Shown: positions 7,675-13,686 of the stretch, in pieces
Position numbering within the stretch: position 1 is the first letter of the stretch
Layout: the number at the start of each line of letters is the position of its first letter
Virus record (IMG/VR): IMGVR_UViG_3300030389_004061
Location: 1 to 28,570 of that record
Reading direction: 5' to 3' (one strand)
DNA: 28,570 nucleotides
From: a virus
Notes under the pieces: model-generated
Database searches by the model: none
What the model saw: the letters and a program-made list of their open reading frames with translations, nothing else
Told to the model about the DNA's origin: nothing
Translations under genes and position numbers: made by a program

Positions 7675-7862
7675 AAATTAAATCTGGCAAAATTAATAAA
7701 AGAAGAGTTAGACTAACAAAAAGGCAAAAAGATGCTTTACAAAGACACAAAGCAACCCATGGTCATTCAAAAAAACACATGGACGAAATGACAAAAGCAA
7801 TGCTTAGTGGTAAAACTTTTATGGAAGCACATACAATTGCTATGAGGAAAAAAGGAAAATGA
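7671..7862 (+). CDS. Basic helical protein (63 aa) with HSKKHMDEM motif
   Basis: This 63-residue protein starts in an ATGA overlap. It contains RLTKRQKDALQRHKATHGHS and then KKHMDEMTKAMLSGKTFMEA before HTIAMRKKGK. The order HSKKHM..M...M..G.(S/T)F..AH..A...GK is a repeatedly seen small phage protein pattern of unknown function, and it forms two amphipathic helices. The four histidines spaced in the first half could in principle bind metal, but no cysteines are present. It is the fifth gene of the basic cassette and is probably co-translated with both neighbours. Confidence 0.85.
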   Translation: MKIKSGKINKRRVRLTKRQKDALQRHKATHGHSKKHMDEMTKAMLSGKTFMEAHTIAMRKKGK

Positions 7863-8134
7863 CAACTAAAAGAAAAGTAGTTAATTTTAAAAAAGAAGAT
7901 AAATCTAAAAAAGGTGGGTTAACTGCTAAAGGAAGAGCAAAATATAATAAAGCTACAGGAGGAAATCTTAAAGCACCAGTTACAGGTAAAGTTAAGCCTG
8001 GAAGTAAAGCAGCTAAACGAAGAAAATCATTTTGTAGTCGTATGAAAGGAATGAAGAAAAAATTAACCGGTAGTAAAAAAGCAAATGATCCTAACAGCAG
8101 AATAAATAAAGCTTTAAAGCGTTGGAAATGCTAA
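7859..8134 (+). CDS. Basic protein, DUF6321-like (91 aa)
   Basis: The 91-residue protein has the pattern GGLTAKGRAKYNKATGGNLK, then APVTG, then KPGSKAAKRRKSFCSRMKGM, and ends ALKRWKC. This (GGL.AKGR..YN..TGGNL..PVTG...GS.AAKRR.SFC.RM.GM) matches a DUF6321-like family of phages and large DNA viruses. Function is unknown. A conserved cysteine sits in SFCSRM and another is at the very end. The protein is rich in lysine and glycine and probably partly disordered. The start overlaps the previous stop by 4 bases. It ends the cassette; 44 bases separate it from the scaffold gene. Confidence 0.88.
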   Translation: MTTKRKVVNFKKEDKSKKGGLTAKGRAKYNKATGGNLKAPVTGKVKPGSKAAKRRKSFCSRMKGMKKKLTGSKKANDPNSRINKALKRWKC

Positions 8135-8178
8135 TTTTTTAAAAACAAGGTATATTAGGATTACTTTAATATTTTTAC

Positions 8179-8886
8179 ATGGCAGAAGAAAATCCCGCAG
8201 CAGCTGTTGATAACTCAGCTGAAATAGATCGATTAAAAAAAGAAATTGAATTATTAAAACAGAAAAATCGAGAAGTTGTTGAAGAAAAGCAAAAAATTAC
8301 TTCTAACGCTAAATCAGTTGCAACTTTACCTGAAGGAACTGATGTTCAAGCTTTAATTGAATTTAAACAAAAGGTTGAACAAGAAAGATTAGAAGAAAAA
8401 GGTCAATATTCAGAAGCATTAAATAAAAGAGAAGAACAATTTAAAGAAGCTATTGAAAAAAAAGATAATGAAATTAATTCTTTAAAAAATGAATTAAAAG
8501 AATTAAAATTAGTTACACCGGCTGTAAGTGCATTATCAGAACTTGTTCATGATCCTGATTACGCAATGAGCAAACTTGATAAAGAAAAAATTCACGTTCA
8601 AAAAGATGGTGCTGTTGTTTATATGTCAGATGATGGTTTTACTTCAAGGCCAATACAAGAAGCTGTAAAAGAAAAAGTTCAAACTTGGGCGCTTAAGAAT
8701 CAGCCACCTGTTGGTTCAGGTGCACCTATAGGAAAAGCTGAAATTCCTGGATCAATTGCTGGTATTGATACAAATTTATTAAAAAGAATGGCAAATGGAG
8801 AAGATACTGCAGCTCATGAAATTCATGCAAAATATGGTCGTGACGCTTGGCTAGCTGCAAAAAAAATTGCTAAAGATTACAAATAA
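8179..8886 (+). CDS. Probable scaffolding protein
   Basis: This 235-residue protein lies just before the capsid gene. Residues about 12-120 form a long coiled coil rich in E, K and L (AEIDRLKKEIELLKQKNREV and onward). It is highly charged with no cysteine, which is typical of phage scaffolds that shape the prohead and then leave. The C-terminal part is more mixed, with KAEIPGSIAGIDTNLLKRMA near residues 190-208 and a basic end (AKKIAKDYK), which could bind capsid protein. No protease motif is present. It follows a 44-base AT-rich gap, and a 124-base leader separates it from the capsid gene. Confidence 0.82.
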   Translation: MAEENPAAAVDNSAEIDRLKKEIELLKQKNREVVEEKQKITSNAKSVATLPEGTDVQALIEFKQKVEQERLEEKGQYSEALNKREEQFKEAIEKKDNEINSLKNELKELKLVTPAVSALSELVHDPDYAMSKLDKEKIHVQKDGAVVYMSDDGFTSRPIQEAVKEKVQTWALKNQPPVGSGAPIGKAEIPGSIAGIDTNLLKRMANGEDTAAHEIHAKYGRDAWLAAKKIAKDYK

Positions 8887-9010
8887 GAAATATTGAGTTA
8901 TAGTTTTAGTAATAACAAATTCGGCTGTGCTGATTTGAAAAGCTAAATTGAGGCTGTGCTGAGATTTAGAGGGCTGTGCTCATTTTTGTAAACTTAAACA
9001 TTTCTTTGAA
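8887..9010 (+). promoter_or_regulatory. 124-base non-coding leader before the capsid gene
   Basis: This is the longest stretch without a gene in the window. All forward frames are broken by stops and no clear minus-strand ORF is seen. It is AT-rich except for three copies of GGCTGTGCT (listed separately). It ends AAACATTTCTTTGAA just before the capsid ATG, without a clear Shine-Dalgarno. Its position before the most highly expressed gene suggests a promoter, mRNA-stability or translation-control region, but no sigma-70 box pair is convincing. Confidence 0.5.
8923..8980 (+). repeat. Three direct copies of GGCTGTGCT upstream of the capsid gene
   Basis: Copies are at 8923-8933 (GGCTGTGCTGA), 8952-8962 (GGCTGTGCTGA) and 8972-8980 (GGCTGTGCT, followed by CA). 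Starts are 29 and 20 bases apart. The unit is GC-rich in an AT-rich setting. The spacers share no obvious sequence except a few bases (GA/TTTGA-like). The repeats lie 30 to 90 bases before the ATG of the major capsid protein. They could be binding sites for a protein or elements of an mRNA leader. Confidence 0.75.
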
Positions 9011-10072
9011 ATGGCTACTACTCTTTCGGACATTATTATTCCAGAGGTATTTGCGGATTCCATTATTGAAGAGACAACTTTAAGAGATAGTTTTCTTCAG
9101 AGTGGCGTTCTTGCACCTCTTCCTGAGCTGAACTTAAGCTCAACAGCTGGCGGAAATTTCGTCAATATACCTTTTTATAAGGCAAATTTAAGTGGCAACT
9201 ACACTCGCTTGAATGATAGTTCTTCACTAACTCCTAATAAAATTGAACAAAGCAGCCAAATCGGTGTGGTTCTTACTGCTGGAGATGCTTTTTCTGCAAG
9301 ACAACTTGCGGGTCAAAAAATTGGTTCAAATTCTCCTGATCCAATAGCAGCAATCAGACAAAAATTAGGCGCTTATATAAACAATGAAAAACAAAAAGAT
9401 TTGTATAGTTGTTTACAAGGTGCTTTTGGTTCTTTAACTGCAAACACTAGTGATTCTGCTTTATTTGAACTTTCAATTGATTCTGAATCTAGTGATACAC
9501 CAACTGCTTTAGGAGCTGGTACTGTTGCAAAAGCTCAGTCTTTACTTGGAGATCAAGGAGATAAGTTAACCACTATTGCAATGCATTCAAAAACTTTTTA
9601 TGCATTAAAAGAAAGAAGAGCATTAGATTATGTTACTAACTCCGAAGCAAGATTAGGCACTGCTCCATCAGGTGCAAGTACTGTTAATGCTTTTGGTGGT
9701 TCTTCTGCTGGTGCTTATGGTGATGTTTCTGTTCCTCAGTATATGGGAATGAATATTGTTGTTTCAGATGATATTCCAAAAGCTGGTTCAGGTGCTTCAA
9801 CGGAATATGCTGTGTATTTCTTCTCTCAAGGAAGCGTAGCAACGGGCGAGCAGGCAGCTTTAGTAACTAAAGTTGATGAAGATGTTCTTGCATTTGAAGA
9901 TGTAGTTTCATTTAAACATGCTTACATTTATCACCCTATAGGTTTAAAATGGGCAGTTACAACTACAAACCCAACAAGGGCTCAGCTCGAAACAGCAACT
10001 AACTGGGAAAAAGTGTACGACATCAAAAATATAGGAATCGTACGTGCTACTGTTACATCACCATTAGATTAA
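9011..10072 (+). CDS. Major capsid protein
   Basis: This 353-residue protein follows the scaffold gene, as major capsid proteins do. It begins MATTLSDIIIPEVFADSIIE, includes GGNFVNIPFYKANLSGN near residue 49, and has VVLTAGDAFSARQLAGQ near residues 90-106. The later part has DVSVPQYMGMNIVVSDDIP and a conserved C-terminal YIYHPIGLKWAVTTTNPTRA. This is a HK97-fold coat protein of the type seen in many siphoviruses. There is no cleavable N-terminal delta domain, no protease gene was found, and scaffolding is by a separate protein, so processing may not occur. It is preceded by the repeat-bearing leader. Confidence 0.88.
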   Translation: MATTLSDIIIPEVFADSIIEETTLRDSFLQSGVLAPLPELNLSSTAGGNFVNIPFYKANLSGNYTRLNDSSSLTPNKIEQSSQIGVVLTAGDAFSARQLAGQKIGSNSPDPIAAIRQKLGAYINNEKQKDLYSCLQGAFGSLTANTSDSALFELSIDSESSDTPTALGAGTVAKAQSLLGDQGDKLTTIAMHSKTFYALKERRALDYVTNSEARLGTAPSGASTVNAFGGSSAGAYGDVSVPQYMGMNIVVSDDIPKAGSGASTEYAVYFFSQGSVATGEQAALVTKVDEDVLAFEDVVSFKHAYIYHPIGLKWAVTTTNPTRAQLETATNWEKVYDIKNIGIVRATVTSPLD

Positions 10073-10074
10073 TC

Positions 10075-10452
10075 ATGGCTAGTATTTTCGAACTTCAAAA
10101 TCCTCCTTTTGGTCAACTTACAAAAACTAAAGTTATCAAAACGGAAAATGCAGCAATGACTTTAACAACTGCTGAGTTGATTGAAGGTATTGTTGACGGA
10201 ACTCCTACAGGTAATAGGACTATTACAACACCAACTGCTGCAGAAATTATTACTGCTCTTGGTATTCAAAACAAAGTTGGTCAATGTTTTGAGTTAACTA
10301 TTGTCAATAAGGCAGCGTCAACTCATAAATTTACTTTGACTGCTGGTTCTGGTGTCACAATTGTTGGAGAACCAGATATAACTGCAGATACTTCTGGAAC
10401 TTTTATTTTTAGAGTTACAAGTTCAACTGCTGTTAGCGCGTTTAGAAAATAA
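10075..10452 (+). CDS. Probable head decoration/structural protein
   Basis: This 125-residue protein starts two bases after the capsid stop. It is beta-rich and T/A-rich, with segments such as CFELTIVNKAASTHKFTLTA and then GSGVTIVG, DTSGTFIFRV. No signal peptide, membrane segment or catalytic motif is present. Its position just after the major capsid gene and its beta-sandwich look suggest a capsid decoration or head-fibre protein. It could instead be a head-stabilising protein. The stop overlaps the next start in a TAATG. Confidence 0.65.
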   Translation: MASIFELQNPPFGQLTKTKVIKTENAAMTLTTAELIEGIVDGTPTGNRTITTPTAAEIITALGIQNKVGQCFELTIVNKAASTHKFTLTAGSGVTIVGEPDITADTSGTFIFRVTSSTAVSAFRK

Positions 10453-10583
10453 TGGGTATAGCTACATTTCGATTAGCTAGAGAAAGGGAAGCTGCTAAAT
10501 TAAAAGTGGCTTCTCCACTTCTCGAACAAAAAAAAGCAAAAAAGCCAAAAAAATTAAAATCTAATGGCAATTTCAATAGTTGA
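10452..10583 (+). CDS. Small basic linker protein (43 aa)
   Basis: ATG at 10452 (TAATG overlap) to TGA at 10581-10583 gives 43 residues: MGIATFRLAREREAAKLKVA, then a K/P-rich tail and SNGNFNS at the end. It overlaps the next gene by 20 bases. The form, a short MGI.TF..AR..EA.K... head followed by a poly-basic tail, is common between the capsid and adaptor genes of related phages. The role is unknown, perhaps head completion or assembly. Confidence 0.65.
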   Translation: MGIATFRLAREREAAKLKVASPLLEQKKAKKPKKLKSNGNFNS

Positions 10584-11124
10584 AACAGTTGGTAGTGCAA
10601 CTGCAAATAGTTACGTTACCTTAACTCAGGCTCAAGCTTTTATAGATGGTTTAGTTGAAAATGAAGATGTTAGTGCATGGAGTAGTGCAACAACTGACCA
10701 AAAAAACCGAGCACTTTTTAGCGCTACACAAAGAATTGATCGAGAAAGATTTTTAGGTGCCAGGACTAATGATGCTCAAGCACTTGAATGGCCAAGAACA
10801 GGTGTAAAAAAACCATATACTTATACAAGCACTTACAACGCTTTATATCCGAGTAATTTACAACCAGCTTTTTATGCTGATAATGAAATACCTGACAGAG
10901 TAAAACATGCTCAAATTCATTTAGCAGTTTATTTAAACAATAATAAAGATGGATTAGATTTAAGTGGATTTGAAGATTACAATGAAGTATCAATAGGAAA
11001 TCTACAAGTAAAACCTAGATTTTATGGTGCTGTTGGTTCAAATCGAATACCACCTATAATTGAACAATACTTAACTGGCATTAGAATAAGTGGGCCAGCT
11101 ACAATAGGAGTTAAAAGGAGTTAA
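10564..11124 (+). CDS. Head-tail adaptor (DnaT-like family)
   Basis: The 186-residue protein reads VGSATANSYVTLTQAQAFID near residues 10-29 and continues through QKNRALFSATQRIDRERFLG and QALEWPRTG. The ANSY(V/I)..A.A..., AL..AT..ID, and LEWPR.G pattern is that of the small head-tail connector family that databases often label DnaT-like ssDNA binding. The genomic place (after capsid, before neck proteins) supports adaptor function at the portal. The start overlaps the 43-residue ORF by 20 bases. Moderate confidence that it forms the first ring under the portal. Confidence 0.82.
   Translation: MAISIVETVGSATANSYVTLTQAQAFIDGLVENEDVSAWSSATTDQKNRALFSATQRIDRERFLGARTNDAQALEWPRTGVKKPYTYTSTYNALYPSNLQPAFYADNEIPDRVKHAQIHLAVYLNNNKDGLDLSGFEDYNEVSIGNLQVKPRFYGAVGSNRIPPIIEQYLTGIRISGPATIGVKRS
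11115..11120 (+). promoter_or_regulatory. Strong Shine-Dalgarno (AAGGAG) before the gene at 11127
   Basis: AAGGAG lies six bases before the ATG at 11127. Most other genes here start from stop/start overlaps with weak or no Shine-Dalgarno, so this is one of the few strong ribosome sites and supports that start. Confidence 0.7.
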
Positions 11125-11126
11125 CT

Positions 11127-11351
11127 ATGGCTTACGAATACCCTTCAGCAAAAATTGTTAAAGACCAATCAGCACATACAGGAAGATTTGGTAAATTACA
11201 GGCAAATGAAGATACTGTTATAGCTTCATTAACTGCTCAAAACATAGACGGAGCAAGTACAAGCATTACTTTAAATGCTAGTTGTGAAATTTGTGGAGTT
11301 ATTACCGGATTTACTTTAGCAAGCGGTTCTGTAATTGCTTATCGTTTATAA
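11127..11351 (+). CDS. Small head/neck structural protein (74 aa)
   Basis: The 74 residues include HTGRFGKLQANEDTVIASLT, then AQNIDG, and end CGVITGFTLASGSVIAYRL. The pattern HTG.FG....ED.VIASLTA.NI.G and I.G.IT..TL.SG.VIAY is frequent in small phage proteins lying between adaptor and neck genes. It is beta-rich and probably a virion component, such as a head-decoration or neck trimer. It has a strong AAGGAG ribosome site, and its stop overlaps the next start (TAATG). Confidence 0.75.
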   Translation: MAYEYPSAKIVKDQSAHTGRFGKLQANEDTVIASLTAQNIDGASTSITLNASCEICGVITGFTLASGSVIAYRL

Positions 11352-11710
11352 TGTCACGACTTTCTAAAGCTGCACGAAAAGTTTCATCTAGTGTAATTGG
11401 GAAGTTTGGTGGAAATATTATTTTTAAAAAAATAACAAATGGAAATTACAATACAACTACAGGAGTTATAAGTGAATCAATTACAAGTGTAAATATAAAA
11501 GGAATATTACAAAATGTGAATTTAAGAGAAACTAATGATTTAGTTAAAGAAAATGATAAAATTTGTATTATTGCAGCAAAAGATTTGAATTTTACTCCTA
11601 CTACAAGTGATAAAATTTCTATAGCTAATATTGATTATCAAATTATTCGTATTTTTATCGATGAAAATAATAATTCTAATATTAAATACGAATTATATTT
11701 AAGAGCATGA
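11351..11710 (+). CDS. Head-tail joining (head closure) protein
   Basis: I use the ATG at 11351 (TAATG overlap), giving 119 residues that begin MSRLSKAARKVSS. An upstream in-frame ATG at 11291 would add 20 residues inside the previous gene and is unlikely. The protein is beta-rich, with GGNIIFKKITNGNYNTTTGV, then IKGILQNV and DKISIANIDYQIIRIF, a small beta-barrel look typical of head closure proteins (SPP1 gp16/HK97 gp10 neighbourhood). Together with gene order this suggests the ring that plugs the portal exit. The end overlaps the next gene by ATGA. Confidence 0.7.
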   Translation: MSRLSKAARKVSSSVIGKFGGNIIFKKITNGNYNTTTGVISESITSVNIKGILQNVNLRETNDLVKENDKICIIAAKDLNFTPTTSDKISIANIDYQIIRIFIDENNNSNIKYELYLRA

Positions 11711-12138
11711 AAAAAATTGAAATTAGAAATATTGGCGGTTTTTTTAAAAACGAATATGAGGATTTAATACGTTTAGCTGTTTTTACTTTAGATTCACGAA
11801 TAAAACAAGCTTCTCCTGTAGATACTGGAAGGTTTCGAATGAATTGGCAATTAGCTGAAAATAGAAAAACCGTTCCAATACAAGGTGGGCCATTTAGTAA
11901 TAATAAATCTACAATTATTCCACCTATGCGTTTAAATTATCAAAAAGAAACTTCAGGTAATACATACAGTCTTATAAATCCTTTACCCTATGCTGAAGCA
12001 GTTTGTTTTGGAACTAATACTCCACCTTCCTGGAATAATCAGTTTCAATCTAAAGATAGCAATCGAAAAGCAGGCTGGCCATTAAATGAAGTTCAATTTG
12101 TAGCTTCTTTAGTAAAAAAAGCTAGAAGTAAAAATTAA
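11707..12138 (+). CDS. Neck protein, HK97 gp10-like
   Basis: This 143-residue protein has the typical SPVDTGRFRMNWQ motif (about residues 36-48), and later YSLINPLPYAEAV. The (S/T)PVDTG.(F/L)..(N/S)W and L.NPLPYA....G pattern is the HK97 gp10-like / neck protein family. The start overlaps the previous gene as ATGA. Its stop overlaps the tail terminator start. It probably forms part of the head-tail interface. Good confidence from the motif and gene order. Confidence 0.85.
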   Translation: MKKIEIRNIGGFFKNEYEDLIRLAVFTLDSRIKQASPVDTGRFRMNWQLAENRKTVPIQGGPFSNNKSTIIPPMRLNYQKETSGNTYSLINPLPYAEAVCFGTNTPPSWNNQFQSKDSNRKAGWPLNEVQFVASLVKKARSKN

Positions 12139-12545
12139 TGACTTCAAATCTTAATTCAATCAGATCAACTATTGAAAGTAGATTAGCAACTGAACTTGCA
12201 TCATCACCAACTATACCGGTAGTTTTTGCAAATATGTCTTTTCAACCTGCTGTAAATACAGATTTTGTTCAATGTTTAATAAATTTTGGACAAACTGAAT
12301 ATTTTTCTTCTACAAATAATTTAATTAATGGAAATATTATATTTAATATTTTTACTCAACAAGGAATAGGATCAGGAGCTAATTTAACAATATCCAAAAG
12401 AATTAGAGATTTATTTAATAAACAAATAGTAAACAATGTTATTTTTTCTCCTCCGAATGGACCTACTTTTTTACAAGGGGAGATATTAGAAGGTTATTTT
12501 CAATCGATTATTAGTGTAGACTTTGAAATATATGAAGACATTTAA
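12138..12545 (+). CDS. Tail terminator protein
   Basis: The 135-residue protein sits between the neck protein and the tube protein, the usual place of the tail terminator (lambda gpU-like/gp17-like, DUF4128-type). The sequence has an N-terminal helix (LNSIRSTIESRLATEL), then PTIPVVFANMSFQPAVNTDF, and beta strands TEYFSSTNNLINGNIIFNIF and ISKRIRDLFNKQ. This 'helix - PV.(W/F)..F.P....F....I' layout fits the family. It forms a ring that ends tail growth and joins the head. It starts in a TAATG overlap. The assignment is by pattern and order. Confidence 0.75.
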   Translation: MTSNLNSIRSTIESRLATELASSPTIPVVFANMSFQPAVNTDFVQCLINFGQTEYFSSTNNLINGNIIFNIFTQQGIGSGANLTISKRIRDLFNKQIVNNVIFSPPNGPTFLQGEILEGYFQSIISVDFEIYEDI

Positions 12546-12547
12546 TT

Positions 12548-12685
12548 ATGATCGAAATTACTGAAGAAATGCTTGATGCTATTGAAGCTGTAAAAGGCAG
12601 AAGAGATTTAAATTATTGGGACGGTAGATGTAAAAGATATATGGAAAATAAAAAAACTATAAAAGATGCAAAAAAAACCAAATAA
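12548..12685 (+). CDS. Small hypothetical protein (45 aa)
   Basis: ATG at 12548 to TAA at 12683-12685 gives 45 residues: MIEITEEMLDAIEAVKGRRD, then LNYWDGRCKRYMENK, and a lysine-rich end. It is helical, acidic at the N-terminus and basic at the C-terminus, with no recognised domain. It starts two bases after the tail terminator stop and fills a gap that would otherwise be empty, and the codon use is like its neighbours. Function unknown. Confidence 0.65.
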   Translation: MIEITEEMLDAIEAVKGRRDLNYWDGRCKRYMENKKTIKDAKKTK

Positions 12686-12717
12686 CGGTAAACTATTATT
12701 AAATTTACTTTTTAGTC

Positions 12718-13137
12718 ATGGCTGCAATTAAAGGTGATGTTGGAAAAATTATGTTTGAGGCTGCTGGTGGTACCGAAGCTGATATCGGTAGCTTAAGAAA
12801 TTGGTCCTTAGATATTACTAAAGATACAATTGAAACTACAAAAATGGGAGACACATTTAAGACTAGAATAGGTGGCTTAATTGATGGGTCTGGTTCTTGT
12901 GAATTACTTTATGACCCTTCTGGTGATGCGGCATATCAATCGTTTATTGATGATATTATTACAACAGGTGACCCCGGTGATGCTTTAATTGAGTTATTTC
13001 CTGACTCTGCACAAGCAGCTAAAAAAATTAGTTGTGCAATTATTATTAATAATGCTACGTATGGTGCACAATTAGGAGAAGTGCAAGTTATAAATATATC
13101 ATTTGAAACCAACGGAACTATTACTTCTGCAATTTAA
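12718..13137 (+). CDS. Major tail tube protein
   Basis: This 139-residue protein lies directly before the chaperone and tape measure genes. The sequence has DIGSLRNWSLDITKDTIETT, then KMGDTFKTRIGGLIDGSGSC, and ends in a strand reading EVQVINISFETNGTI. The W.(L/I)....D.IETT.MGD..KT...GL.D.(S/T)GS pattern is typical of tube-forming tail proteins (TP901-1-like family) of siphoviruses. It polymerises as hexameric rings around the tape measure. A short AT-rich gap precedes it, with weak palindromic features only. The high expression expected for this gene may be served by a promoter in that gap, but none is obvious. Confidence 0.9.
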   Translation: MAAIKGDVGKIMFEAAGGTEADIGSLRNWSLDITKDTIETTKMGDTFKTRIGGLIDGSGSCELLYDPSGDAAYQSFIDDIITTGDPGDALIELFPDSAQAAKKISCAIIINNATYGAQLGEVQVINISFETNGTITSAI

Positions 13138-13140
13138 TAT

Positions 13141-13491
13141 ATGGCTGAAAAAAGAGCAATTGATTTACTTACCGAAACATTCGATTTAAATCAAAGAAGA
13201 AAATATACTTTAAACAAACCTGATGGCAGTCCATTAATAGACTTATATTTTAAACCTATTACGAGAGCAAATCGGATAAAAGTTCAACAATTAGCTGATC
13301 CTAAAGATGCTTTAAAACAATCCACCATGATGCTTATTGAAATGGCTGAAAAAGAAAATGGCCAAAAAGCATTTGTTTTAGGAGATTTAGCACAATTACA
13401 AGCATTTATTCCTGAAAATGTTTTAAATGAACTTGAATTATTTATGTTTGGCATTGAAGATGAAACAACACTAGAAGAAGCAAAAAAATAA
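13141..13491 (+). CDS. Tail assembly chaperone G-like (zero-frame product)
   Basis: The zero-frame product is 116 residues (starts MAEKRAIDLLTETFDLNQRR), beginning three bases after the tube protein stop. Its place between tube protein and tape measure, its size and its end at a slippery A-run match phage lambda gpG-like chaperones, which bind the tape measure during tail assembly. It carries PLIDLYFKPITRANRIKVQQ, a beta-strand and helix segment, and ends EEAKK. The stop TAA at 13489-13491 directly follows A AAA AAA. The downstream frame -1 continues as a T-like domain (see the GT entry). Confidence 0.88.
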   Translation: MAEKRAIDLLTETFDLNQRRKYTLNKPDGSPLIDLYFKPITRANRIKVQQLADPKDALKQSTMMLIEMAEKENGQKAFVLGDLAQLQAFIPENVLNELELFMFGIEDETTLEEAKK

Positions 13492-13667
13492 TACAGGGGG
13501 ACAACTGGTTAGAGTTTGAGTTTTTCCTAGCAACAGAATTAAAAATGACGGTAAGTAGGTTAAGGCAAGAATTGACTAATGATGAATTTATTTTTTTTGC
13601 CGCATATTATCAAAATAAAGGAGAAAGAGAAAAAAGGGAATTTGATAAAGCCAAACGTTCAAGGTAG
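13141..13667 (+). CDS. Tail assembly chaperone GT-like fusion by programmed -1 frameshift
   Basis: Bases are read 13141-13488 in the zero frame and then 13488-13667 in the -1 frame, giving about 175 residues. The -1 extension has 59 residues: IIQGDNWLEFEFFLATELKM, then TVSRLRQELTNDEFIFFAAY, then YQNKGEREKREFDKAKRSR. The W....F.L...L.....L...LT..E...(W/F).AYY....E.(E/R)(R/K) pattern is that of lambda gpT-like chaperone C-termini (W..... A......L...LT..E...W.AYY). GpGT normally recruits tube protein to the gpG-coated tape measure. The extension has no plausible ribosome site of its own, and its coding sense is clear, so frameshifting is the best reading. The two products should form in a fixed ratio. 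Confidence 0.85.
13482..13488 (+). promoter_or_regulatory. Slippery heptamer A AAA AAA for -1 frameshift
   Basis: In the zero frame the codons are GCA AAA AAA TAA, so A13482 with 13483-13485 and 13486-13488 forms A AAA AAA, an efficient -1 slip site. The TAA stop directly after it, at 13489-13491, is likely to promote pausing. No clear downstream hairpin was seen, and an upstream Shine-Dalgarno stimulator is weak. Confidence 0.85.
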
Positions 13668-13686
13668 AATAGAGAAAAAATAAAAA

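Noticed and set aside
12688-12713. Terminator-like GTAAA...TTTAC followed by TTTTT before the tail tube gene
   Set aside because: The stem is only five AT-rich pairs with an 11-base loop, and a terminator here would cut the structural operon.
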